A stretch of DNA of 8,412 nt from contig CAYOVP010000072.1 in NCBI GenBank assembly GCA_964407495.1, positions 1 through 8,412 on the forward strand, in the 5' to 3' direction. Position numbers and translations under genes: made by a program. This document shows positions 1 through 6,324 of this stretch, one piece after another. The DNA is from JAJRZX01 sp964407495 (GTDB lineage Bacteria; Desulfobacterota; GWC2-55-46; JADFVP01). The notes under the pieces were generated by a model that was not told the origin of the DNA, did no database searches, and saw nothing but the letters and a program-made list of their open reading frames with translations. Each line of letters starts with the position of its first letter. The stretch's first letter is position 1.

Positions 1-5
1 TCATC

Positions 6-92
6 GCCCGAGTGGCGGAACTGGTAGACGCACGGGACTTAAAATCCCGAGTGGGCAACCACGTGCCGGTTCGACCCCGGCCTCGGGCACCA
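6..92 (+). tRNA. tRNA-Leu (anticodon UAA)
   Basis: Complete leucine tRNA that reads UUA and, by wobble, UUG codons. The acceptor stem pairs GCCCGAG (6-12) with CTCGGGC (82-88), followed by discriminator A89 and an encoded CCA (90-92). The anticodon stem CGGGA/TCCCG (33-37/45-49) encloses the loop CTTAAAA, with anticodon TAA at 40-42. A long class II variable arm is visible (GTGG...CCAC), as expected for Leu, and the T arm GCCGG-TTCGACC-CCGGC is intact (65-81). A perfect TATAAT lies just downstream at 101-106, but its -35 position would fall inside the tRNA and is poor. The DUF302 gene begins 92 bases after the tRNA and could be co-transcribed with it. No integrase or att-like duplication is seen nearby. 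Confidence 0.98.
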
Positions 93-184
93 GATTTTCT
101 TATAATCTACGGGTACTTGCAGAGTCATAAAAATATCGGTGTCTTTATCGCCTTTATCTCACGCTTACTCTTGAGGGGGAGGTC

Positions 185-571
185 ATGAGTTACTACTTCA
201 GTAAGATTTTTGAGGGGTCCTTTGAGGATGCCGTGGAAAGGGTTACGGCGTTGTTGAAGGATGAAGGCTTCGGGGTGCTTACGGAAATAGACCTTAAGGA
301 GACGCTGAAAAAGAAGATAGGAGTGGATCTGCCCAAGTACACGATCCTCGGCGCCTGTAACCCCAACTTTGCATACAAGGCACTGCAGTCCGAGGACAAG
401 ATAGGTCTCATGCTTCCCTGTAATGTAGTTGTGCAGGAGAAGGAAGGGGGCAAAATAGAGGTATCGGCCATTGACCCCGTGGCTTCCATGCAGGCAGTCC
501 AGAACGAGGCCCTCGGCGCAGTGGCTACAGAGGTCAGGGAGAAACTCAAGGGCGTCATCATGGGCCTGTAG
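185..571 (+). CDS. DUF302 domain-containing protein
   Basis: A 128-residue protein that fills the whole length typical of stand-alone DUF302 proteins (PF03625). The recognisable features are the N-terminal helix region (SFEDAVERVTALLKDEGFGV, about residues 12-31), the TEIDLKETLKKK strand-helix segment (33-44), the ILGACNP motif (54-60), the LMLPCNVVV core strand (75-83) and the DPVASMQ segment (97-103). There is no signal peptide or membrane helix, so it is probably cytosolic. The biochemical role of the family is not established; it is often found near redox or metal-stress genes, and no specific function is claimed here. The start ATG is preceded by a purine-rich Shine-Dalgarno, GAGGGGGAGG, at 173-182. 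The gene stands alone between the tRNA and a long non-coding stretch. A 7-bp stem (577-583/588-594, loop CTCT) follows the stop codon but lacks a T-run. Confidence 0.9.
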   Translation: MSYYFSKIFEGSFEDAVERVTALLKDEGFGVLTEIDLKETLKKKIGVDLPKYTILGACNPNFAYKALQSEDKIGLMLPCNVVVQEKEGGKIEVSAIDPVASMQAVQNEALGAVATEVREKLKGVIMGL

Positions 572-1082
572 TCTGGCCTTTCCCTCTGGAAGGGGATCGT
601 ATGAACCCTGGCTCCTGGTCCTGGGTAATGTAGCGCATAAGCCCAGGTGGAAGGGTTTATCCTGCAACTTCCAGCATATGACAGCCTTTGTCTCCATGCT
701 ACCTATTCATAGACCCCAGTGTAATGCGGTTGGGCAGAGGTAGGGGAGAGGATCGAGGTCCGATCCAGATCATAAATACCCTGGTCCTTGTTCAGCACCA
801 TTAAATGCTGGTGCGCTGGTCACTTCTTTTTTTGTATTCCTACTGCTCCCTGAATATTTGACAAGAGGGGTTAAAAGGTATAAGTATTACATAGGGACCA
901 TGAATGGGCACTTCTTCTGCCCTGCCCCGAGATGGTCGGTCTTGGTCATTCCCGGGCCTGGCCATGGTTTCGGCCTTCGCACCAGTCTTTTCTTGAAGGC
1001 ACTCTCCTCGAAGACAGGCTACGACCGGATATAGCGAGAGGCAGTTCTTGTTGGTCTTTTGTCAGGACGAAGGGGGAGGCCT
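572..1082 (+). other. Gene-free region with several small stem-loops
   Basis: No open frame here resembles a known protein or has a convincing ribosome site. The stretch holds closely spaced inverted repeats. They are 577-583/588-594; 620-625/642-647 (CCTGGG/CCCAGG); 648-653/668-673 (TGGAAG/CTTCCA); 673-677/696-700 (AGCAT/ATGCT, with GACA/TGTC nested inside); 750-755/761-766 (GGATCG/CGATCC); and 795-800/809-814 (GCACCA/TGGTGC). A T7 run at 827-833 lies about 12 bases after the last stem, so that element is a poor terminator match. A candidate promoter at 858-884 starts the second half, which would give a leader of nearly 200 bases before the Rieske gene. The region could be a 3' UTR plus a leader, or hold a small structured RNA. 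Each stem is short, so chance cannot be excluded. Confidence 0.4.
858..884 (+). promoter_or_regulatory. Candidate sigma-70-type promoter for the Rieske/cytochrome b operon
   Basis: A perfect TTGACA at 858-863 is followed after 15 bases by TATAAG at 879-884. The spacer is shorter than the optimal 17, and at 17 bases the hexamer would be the poorer TAAGTA. This is the best promoter-like sequence upstream of the Rieske gene and would produce a leader of roughly 190 bases. Confidence 0.42.
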
Positions 1083-1688
1083 ATGGACGACAAACTCCGT
1101 TCAAGAAGGAACTTCCTGGCCGGTTGCTGTGCGGCCATGGGGGCCGTGGCCTTTGGTGCCGGCACGGTGCCTGCGCTCAGCGCCTGGAGGATCGCCAAGG
1201 ACCTCAAGTTCAATCTCACGGAAAAAGAAGTAGATATTTCAGGCTTGAAGCCCGGGGAGATGAAGATAGACGGCATCTCCCTGGGACGGCATACCCTCAT
1301 CGGCAACACAGAACTCATCGTACCCGTCCTTATCCTCAAGAGAAAGCCCCATTGGATAGATAGTACGGAGAAGCCTGCCTACAGTATGAAGGAGCCCGTG
1401 GATGCGCGCCAAAGGTATCTCCGGCCAGAGTGGTTCATTGCGCGTGCCTTCTGTACGCATCTGGGGTGTACGCCCAACATAATAGACGAAAAAAACAACC
1501 CCGTTAACATTGTCTGTCCCTGTCACGGCGGACGATATGATACGCTAGGCCGGATTATAAGCGGCCCGCCTCCATCCAACCTATACCTTGTACCATACAG
1601 GTTTACGGACACTCATACCATAAGGCTCTCAGTAGCGAGCCCAGAGGAGATTGTCCTGCGCACTGTCTCGGAGTTCAGACGGGCTTAA
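1083..1688 (+). CDS. petA: Rieske iron-sulfur protein of a bc-type quinol:cytochrome c oxidoreductase
   Basis: This 201-residue subunit holds the [2Fe-2S] cluster that takes one electron from quinol at the outer (Qo) site of cytochrome b and passes it to a c-type cytochrome. The N-terminus carries a twin-arginine motif, SRRNFLAG (residues 7-14), then a hydrophobic stretch to about residue 33 that serves as Tat signal and membrane anchor. Cluster box I is CTHLGC (C124, H126, C129) and box II is CPCHGG (C145, C147, H148). The GPPPSNL loop (161-167) that packs against the cluster is present. Box II ends in Gly150, where high-potential Rieske proteins usually have Ser; the following Tyr152 is kept. 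ATG 1083 is chosen over an in-frame TTG at 1059 because AGGGGGAGG (1071-1079) precedes it and the protein then begins directly with the Tat region. The cytochrome b gene follows after 15 bases, so the two form an operon. Confidence 0.95.
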   Translation: MDDKLRSRRNFLAGCCAAMGAVAFGAGTVPALSAWRIAKDLKFNLTEKEVDISGLKPGEMKIDGISLGRHTLIGNTELIVPVLILKRKPHWIDSTEKPAYSMKEPVDARQRYLRPEWFIARAFCTHLGCTPNIIDEKNNPVNIVCPCHGGRYDTLGRIISGPPPSNLYLVPYRFTDTHTIRLSVASPEEIVLRTVSEFRRA

Positions 1689-1703
1689 AGGAAGGATGGT
1701 ACC

Positions 1704-3413
1704 ATGGAGTATCTGAAGGACTGGCTCAAGGAGAGGTTCCCTTCGGTCTTCGAGATTACGCGCTATCATGCCACCGAGTACCCTACTCCGCCAAACCTGA
1801 ACTATACGTGGGCCTTTGGCGCGCTCATACTCTTCTTCCTCATGCTCCAGATAATTACGGGCATAGGGGTGGCCATGTTCTACAAGCCCGACGCGGCCAT
1901 TGCCTTTGACAGCGTGGAGCGCTTCCGCCGGTATGTCCACTGGGGCTGGCTGCTTCAGAGCATACACGCCGTGGGCCCCACATTCATCTTTATCTTCATC
2001 TACCTGCATATGGGCCGTGGTTTCTACTACGGCAGTTACAAGTCGCCAAGAGAGGTCCTCTGGTGGATTGGCCTACTCCTCTTTCTGGCCATGATGATGG
2101 AGAGTTTCATGGGGTATGTCCTGCCATGGGGACAGATGAGTTACTGGGCCGCAACCGTAATAACAGGACTCGCCTCTGTGATACCCGTAGTGGGCGACAC
2201 GATCGTCACCTGGATACGAGGCGATATCCTCATGAGCGACGCCACGCTCAGCCGTTTCTACAGCCTGCACATAGCCCTCTTTCCCCTTGCCATCATAGGG
2301 GGGCTTGTCGTTATGCACATTATGGCGCTCCACGATGTGGGGAGCAACAACCCAACGGGTGTACCCCCTCTGAAGGAGAACAAGATACCTTTTTATCCAT
2401 ATTATGTGGTGAAAGACCTCTATGTCCTGGGGCTCGTTCTCACCATCTTCCTCTTTTTCGTCTTCTTCTTCCCGGCCTTCTTCCTCGAGGCCGCCAACTT
2501 CCAGAAGGCCAACCCCTCGCTTACCCCTGCCGAGATAAAGCCCGAGTGGTATTTTCTCCCCTTCTTTGCCATGCTCCGCTCCATACCCTCCAAGGGCCTC
2601 GGCGTAATCATCCTCTGGGGCGCCATGTGGATACTCTTTTTTCTGCCCTTCATAGACAGGTCTGCCACGAGGAGCGCCAGGTACCGCCCGGCCAAGAGGA
2701 TCCTTGATATGGTCTTTTTCGCCAACTTCGCCTTCCTGGCCTATCTCGGATCGCGTCCCCCCTTTGGGTGGCGCCTGCCAGCGGCCCGCGTGGGGGTGCT
2801 CGTCTACTTCTCCTACTTCGGTCTTCTATATATCCTTTCCCATTACGAGAAGAAACCCCAGGGCCTCCTCCTTCTTGAGAACGACCCCGGGGCCATCACC
2901 GTGGGCAGGCACTGGCGGGAGAAGCGGGCCCTGCCCCTTGCGCTTCTCATCGTCATCCTTGCCGGACTCAATATCTGGGCCTTCAACTTTCCATTCCCTT
3001 CGCGGCAGATGGTGGAGAAGGGCAGGGCCGTGTACCTCGCCAAGGGCAAGATGTTTCACGACATCCGCTACATGGGAGAGAAGGCCACGCTCTCTGCCGA
3101 GGAGCGAAAGAAGATGCTCGGAGTAGTACCGCCGGACCTCTCTTTAAAGTTCCGGTCCATGAAGGACAGGTCCCTGCGCAGGTACCTAAGCCAGTTCATA
3201 GGCAGGACTAAGCCGGGCTCCAAGATGGTAGTCGTCTTTACACCCGATGAGGTAGACAGCCTGGTGGCCTTTCTCGAGTACGTAGCCGACCCGTCTCTTT
3301 TCTGGCGACAACGTATAGGCCCCTGGGTCATCCTCTTCATGTCTGTATTTACAGTACTTCTCTACATGCTCTACAAGGACGTCTGGCTCTTAAAGTTTAG
3401 GAGCCTTGAGTAG
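1704..3413 (+). CDS. petB: Cytochrome b fused to a heme-less cytochrome c1-like C-terminal domain
   Basis: A 569-residue membrane protein. Residues 1 to about 385 are a cytochrome b with eight predicted helices. Heme ligands are H88 and H102 in helix B, and H189 and H205 in helix D; the SNNPTG loop follows helix D, and the Qo-site PEWY is at 280-283. The usual cytochrome b ends near residue 400. Here the chain continues with a ninth helix (about 408-426), a roughly 110-residue segment, and a final helix (about 538-557) ending in KDVW. This tail matches the plan of cytochrome c1: anchor, VVPPDLS (474-480), an ADPxxxxRxxxG stretch before the last helix, and a C-terminal anchor. The position of CxxCH reads GKMFH (448-452): both cysteines are missing while the His and the following DIRYM are kept. 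Covalent heme attachment is therefore not expected. Helix D ligands are separated by 15 residues, against 13 in typical bc1 and 14 in b6. Cytochrome b/c1 fusions are known (FbcH of Bradyrhizobium), but those keep the heme. An AAGGAAGG ribosome site precedes the ATG. Function in quinol oxidation is secure by family; the tail assignment rests on motifs. Confidence 0.93.
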   Translation: MEYLKDWLKERFPSVFEITRYHATEYPTPPNLNYTWAFGALILFFLMLQIITGIGVAMFYKPDAAIAFDSVERFRRYVHWGWLLQSIHAVGPTFIFIFIYLHMGRGFYYGSYKSPREVLWWIGLLLFLAMMMESFMGYVLPWGQMSYWAATVITGLASVIPVVGDTIVTWIRGDILMSDATLSRFYSLHIALFPLAIIGGLVVMHIMALHDVGSNNPTGVPPLKENKIPFYPYYVVKDLYVLGLVLTIFLFFVFFFPAFFLEAANFQKANPSLTPAEIKPEWYFLPFFAMLRSIPSKGLGVIILWGAMWILFFLPFIDRSATRSARYRPAKRILDMVFFANFAFLAYLGSRPPFGWRLPAARVGVLVYFSYFGLLYILSHYEKKPQGLLLLENDPGAITVGRHWREKRALPLALLIVILAGLNIWAFNFPFPSRQMVEKGRAVYLAKGKMFHDIRYMGEKATLSAEERKKMLGVVPPDLSLKFRSMKDRSLRRYLSQFIGRTKPGSKMVVVFTPDEVDSLVAFLEYVADPSLFWRQRIGPWVILFMSVFTVLLYMLYKDVWLLKFRSLE

Positions 3414-3479
3414 TCTGCGCTACAGTGGATAGAGGCAAGGGCGCCTTCCTGGCCTTGGGCTGGAAGAACCTTAAATCAC

Positions 3480-3506
3480 TTGACTACCGCCAGACTACGG
3501 GATAAT
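3480..3506 (+). promoter_or_regulatory. Weak candidate promoter upstream of the diheme cytochrome c gene
   Basis: TTGACT (3480-3485) and GATAAT (3501-3506) each match the sigma-70 consensus hexamers at five of six bases, but the spacer is only 15 bases. If used, it would let the cytochrome c gene be transcribed independently of the Rieske/cytochrome b genes. Confidence 0.3.
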
Positions 3507-3633
3507 CTAAAAGTAAAGAGTCATATGCAGACCCTCTTCCAGGTAAGTGCAAGTCACTATGTCTTGGCCAGACCGTGCCGCGTATTACGCTGCCCTTGTT
3601 TTGCGGCATTGTCGTTGGCCCGTGCCGGGCTTA

Positions 3634-3676
3634 AAGGCCCCTCGCCCTGACCTCCAGGGTTGGTAAGAGGGGGCTT
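3634..3676 (+). other. Long two-part stem-loop upstream of the diheme cytochrome c gene
   Basis: The outer stem pairs AAGGCCCCTC (3634-3643) with GAGGGGGCTT (3667-3676) with one mismatch. The inner stem pairs CCCTG (3645-3649) with CAGGG (3655-3659) around the loop ACCTC. The tract after it is CTTC rather than a T-run, so it is not a classical terminator. It ends 66 bases before the cytochrome c start codon and may be a leader structure, mRNA stabiliser or weak terminator. Confidence 0.4.
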
Positions 3677-3742
3677 CTTCAGGTACCATGGCGGTAGATC
3701 CCTTGCCTGTCTCGGAATAAATAGAAAAGTGGAGGTGAATCC

Positions 3743-4321
3743 ATGAAAAAGTCTGCTCTTCTCATCGTGATGGCGCTGGTCTTGGTCTTGGGGGCTTTTG
3801 GTACCGCCTCGGCTGACGTAAAGAACGGCAAGAGGATTTTTTACAAGTACTGTGCAAAATGCCATGCCAAGGATGGAAGCGTATCTGCCTACGGTAGAGC
3901 CATCAAGCCTCACCCCGCACGCAACCTCCAGACCAACAGGCTCTTCATAGCGCCCGCGGAACTCAGGATAATCATAAAGTACGGCGTATATGGCAGGGAG
4001 ATGAAGAGTTGGCAGAACGTCTTGAGCGACAAGGAGATAATAGACGTTGCCGAGTTTGTCCGCACCCTGACCTACAAACCCGATCCTGTTGCAGGCAAGA
4101 AGTTTTTCGAGAAACGTTGCGCCCTCTGCCACGCCAAGAACGGCCCTGGAAAGAAGATTTTCCATGCCCCAGACCTCGACATGTCGCCCCTTGGACCCAT
4201 TGGCATGGCGCGGGTAGTGAGGTTTGGCCGTCACGGCACCATGATGAGTGTCAAGACAGACCTCTTCAAGAACACGGACCTTGCAAATGTAATAGAGTAC
4301 CTGCAGAGCATAAAGAAGTAG
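3743..4321 (+). CDS. Periplasmic diheme cytochrome c, likely electron acceptor of the bc complex
   Basis: A 192-residue secreted protein with two class I cytochrome c domains. A Sec signal peptide (MKK, a hydrophobic run at residues 5-20, then TASA) is probably cleaved after residue 24. Domain 1 has CAKCH at 37-41 with M87 (GREMKSW) as the likely sixth ligand. Domain 2 has CALCH at 126-130 with M167 or M168 (GTMMSV) as the likely ligand. Each domain ends in the expected amphipathic helix (IIDVAEFVRTL, LANVIEYLQSI). No C-terminal anchor is present, so it is soluble or peripherally bound in the periplasm unless the signal peptide stays uncleaved. A GGAGGTG ribosome site precedes the ATG. The gene lies 329 bases after a cytochrome b whose c1-like tail has lost its heme site. 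The natural inference is that this protein takes electrons from the Rieske centre in place of c1. It could instead be an independent electron shuttle; diheme class I cytochromes c are functionally diverse. Confidence 0.92.
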   Translation: MKKSALLIVMALVLVLGAFGTASADVKNGKRIFYKYCAKCHAKDGSVSAYGRAIKPHPARNLQTNRLFIAPAELRIIIKYGVYGREMKSWQNVLSDKEIIDVAEFVRTLTYKPDPVAGKKFFEKRCALCHAKNGPGKKIFHAPDLDMSPLGPIGMARVVRFGRHGTMMSVKTDLFKNTDLANVIEYLQSIKK

Positions 4322-4447
4322 GTACTACTCCTGGTCTCTCCCCTCTCTCCATGATGAGTAGGCTCTGGACTCGACCGGAGAGATTACGCTCGATCTATGT
4401 GTAGAAGCCTCGGGGCAGTGGGCCTGCCTGCATGGCATTGATCTTAA

Positions 4448-4488
4448 GGGGGGGCTGTCTTTCTGGAGGCAGCCCCCCCCTGTTTTTT
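4448..4488 (+). terminator. Strong Rho-independent terminator after the cytochrome c gene
   Basis: G7-CTGTCT (4448-4460) pairs with AGGCAG-C7 (4467-4479), giving about 13 base pairs (one G-T) around the six-base loop TTCTGG. The T-rich tract TGTTTTTT (4481-4488) follows. It lies 127 bases after the cytochrome c stop codon and closes the respiratory block. Confidence 0.92.
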
Positions 4489-4578
4489 GGATACCATTTT
4501 ACATAGGGCTGGCCAAAGGGCCCGAGGTCAGGGCATATTCTGACACCTTCGCCCTACTCAGCCGAGGCAGACCCGAAG

Positions 4579-4906
4579 ATGGCCCCTTGGATATCAAGAA
4601 GGGATTTTCTCTCCAGGGGCGCGCTTGTCCTCGCAGGCTCTTTGGTAGATAATCGACATAAGCCCCAAGGACACCCCTTTCATCAGCATACCAACCCGGC
4701 CATGGTGCTCGATGTGAGGGGCCGCAATGCTGAGGAGGTGGCCCTTTACAAGTACATGCCTGCATGAAGGATACTGTGAACGTCCCTTTCTTGGGAAGAG
4801 TGAAGATTATTGTCTGGTAGGGGATGTTAGCGGCAGGGCAGTTTTCCATTGCCACATACTGGAAGACGAGGTAAACGGCATGATGGGAGTCTGGGAGATT
4901 ACCTGA
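4579..4906 (+). pseudogene. Decayed multicopper oxidase remnant (Tat signal joined to C-terminal copper domain)
   Basis: Three consecutive pieces of a multicopper oxidase appear in three frames. Piece 1 (4579-4767) starts with a twin-arginine signal, SRRDFLSRGALVLAG (residues 6-20), and runs almost directly into the C-terminal domain motif HPFHQH (residues 32-37) and NPAMVLDVRG. Piece 2 (about 4764-4817, another frame) reads MKDTVNVPFLGRVKIIVW, matching the strand that follows in the family. Piece 3 (about 4820-4906, third frame) reads GRAVFHCHILEDEVNGMMGV and ends in TGA. Intact enzymes of this family are several hundred residues long, so nearly all of domains 1 and 2 is missing. Two frame changes break the rest. 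The terminal motif HCHxxxHxxxxM has Asp in place of the third His, a type 1 copper ligand. No good ribosome site precedes 4579. The gene is non-functional as written; the original substrate (copper, laccase-type or other) cannot be told. Confidence 0.82.
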
Positions 4907-5023
4907 ACTCCCATCCCTTGCCCCCTTCTGCGCCGTATAGTATATTTTTACATCTATGGGGGCCTCTCGAGCCCTCTATATCGGTTATTGAATCTATGGG
5001 GAACCGAGGGGGTCCTTTTTCAG

Positions 5024-6139
5024 ATGGTTGCTCTCTTCCATGAACTTACGATAAAGGGCATGAGGCTTCCAAACCGCCTCGTGAGATCTGCCACCTGGGA
5101 GGGCATGTGTGCCCTTGACGGTAGCCCCACCGGGAGGTTGAAGCACTGCTATCTCGATCTTGCCCACGGAGGCGTGGGGCTCATTATCACGGGGTATGCC
5201 TATGTGTCGCCAGAGGGAAGGCAACTTGCAGGGCAGATGGGCATGGACGGTGAGGGGCCAGAAGAGGCATACCGCACCCTTACCTCTGCCGTGCATGGGG
5301 CCGGCGGTCTCATTGCCGTGCAACTGGTCCATGCCGGCGGGCAGACAGATACAGGTGCCGCAGGCCGACGCCCCCTTGCTCCATCGAGCGTAGAGGTGCT
5401 CCAGTTTCCAGAGGTGCCCGAGGAGATGACCATTGCCGAGATAAGGCGTGTGATAGCCGATTTTGGCAGGGCCGCGGCAAGGGCCCTGGACTGGGGCTTT
5501 GACGCGGTGCAGTTGCACGGTGCCCACGGCTACCTCATCAACCAGTTTCTCTCGCCCCATACCAACCGCCGCACTGATATCTATGGGGGCCCTATTCTGT
5601 CCAGGGCCCGTTTTCTCTTCGAGGTATATGAAGAGGTCCGCGGCGCAGTGGGAAGTGATTATCCGGTCCTCATAAAACTTACGGCCTCGGACAACCTCGA
5701 AGGGGGGCTTACTGCCGAGGACGCCCGTATCGTGGCAACGCGCCTCTCGGAGATGGGGATCGATGCAATAGAGGTATCTTCTGGTACGCGGGCCTCGGGA
5801 AGGCTCACCCCGGCACGCGAGCAGATAGACTCTCCGCGCAAGGAGGCATACAACCTGGGGCTTGCCGTCGGCATAAAGTCTCTTGTGAGTTGTCCTGTTG
5901 GTGCTGTGGGCGGTTTTCGTTCCTTCGAGGTGGCAGAGTGCGCTATTCGTGAGGGGGGCCTTGATTTCGTCTCCATGGCAAGGCCTTTTATCTGGGAGCC
6001 AGACCTCGTGGCGCGCTGGGAGAGCGGAGACAGAACACCGGCAAGGTGCATATCCTGTAACGGGTGTTTCAGGCCAGGCATCGAGGAAGGCGGAATTTAT
6101 TGCGTTGTACGGCGAAAGTGGGAGCGCGGGCCTGCCTAG
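5024..6139 (+). CDS. Old Yellow Enzyme family NADH:flavin oxidoreductase (single-domain, with Cys cluster motif)
   Basis: A 371-residue FMN-dependent TIM-barrel oxidoreductase. These enzymes pass hydride from NAD(P)H via FMN to an activated alkene or related acceptor; the true substrate here is unknown. The N-terminal strand has LPNRLVRSATWEGM (15-28). The substrate-anion site is HGAHGYL (H165, H168, Y170), followed by the family signature NQFLSPHTNRRTDIYGG (173-189). The phosphate-binding end of the barrel is GAVGGFRS (293-300) and VSMARPFI (316-323). The C-terminus carries CISCNGC plus a later Cys (C342, C345, C348, C360). This resembles the [4Fe-4S] ligand set of 2,4-dienoyl-CoA reductase/trimethylamine dehydrogenase-type enzymes, but the flavodoxin-like and NAD(P)-binding second half of those proteins is absent. 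ATG 5024 is preferred to an in-frame TTG at 4988; GAGGGGG (5006-5012) lies upstream at a rather long distance. It stands alone, cytosolic, with no operon partner. Confidence 0.9.
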   Translation: MVALFHELTIKGMRLPNRLVRSATWEGMCALDGSPTGRLKHCYLDLAHGGVGLIITGYAYVSPEGRQLAGQMGMDGEGPEEAYRTLTSAVHGAGGLIAVQLVHAGGQTDTGAAGRRPLAPSSVEVLQFPEVPEEMTIAEIRRVIADFGRAAARALDWGFDAVQLHGAHGYLINQFLSPHTNRRTDIYGGPILSRARFLFEVYEEVRGAVGSDYPVLIKLTASDNLEGGLTAEDARIVATRLSEMGIDAIEVSSGTRASGRLTPAREQIDSPRKEAYNLGLAVGIKSLVSCPVGAVGGFRSFEVAECAIREGGLDFVSMARPFIWEPDLVARWESGDRTPARCISCNGCFRPGIEEGGIYCVVRRKWERGPA

Positions 6140-6324
6140 GTCTGGCCCAGAGGTCGGTCTCCCAAGACGAAAACTATTGCATTGAGCCTTTTTTTGGGGT
6201 ATTCTGTCTCTTCGATACAAGACCTCCCTCAGCATTCTGGTTGCAGAGCGAGAAGGTGAGATTTAGGTTGGGAGTCATGGCCTGGCCGGCTGAAAGGAGG
6301 GGGGGAGTTCGGGCCTGGTTTTTT

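Larger units (their letters stand above)
3414..3742 (+). other. Structured intergenic region between cytochrome b and cytochrome c genes
   Basis: These 329 bases hold no supported gene. An 8-bp inverted repeat, GTAGTCTG (3410-3417) and CAGACTAC (3491-3498), brackets a hairpin at 3445-3466 (CTTCC...GGAAG with a nested GCC/GGC). A candidate promoter at 3480-3506 and a long stem-loop at 3634-3676 follow. A 35-codon frame at 3559-3666 has no ribosome site and is not believed. The features suggest partial termination or RNA processing and possibly separate transcription of the cytochrome c gene. Confidence 0.45.

Noticed and set aside
6..184. tRNA-Leu as the attachment site of an integrated element
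   Set aside because: No integrase, no repeat of the tRNA 3' end elsewhere in the window, and the following genes look like ordinary chromosomal genes.
1059..1082. TTG start for the Rieske protein, eight residues earlier
   Set aside because: ATG 1083 has a strong ribosome site upstream and starts the protein at the Tat signal; the extra residues are translated from that ribosome site itself.
2063..2707. A 214-codon open frame on the + strand inside cytochrome b
   Set aside because: Out-of-frame overlap with a gene whose motifs are unambiguous; the translation is rich in Arg, His and Pro without family features.
3559..3666. Small 35-codon gene between cytochrome b and cytochrome c
   Set aside because: No Shine-Dalgarno sequence, no hydrophobic or conserved pattern, and it overlaps the stem-loop at 3634-3676.
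3557..4234. A 225-codon open frame on the - strand opposite cytochrome c
   Set aside because: Shadow of the diheme cytochrome gene, whose two CxxCH motifs and signal peptide fix the coding strand.
4994..6235. A 413-codon open frame on the - strand
   Set aside because: It is antisense to the well-supported flavin oxidoreductase and its translation has no recognisable motif; it arises from the high-GC codon pattern of the + strand gene.
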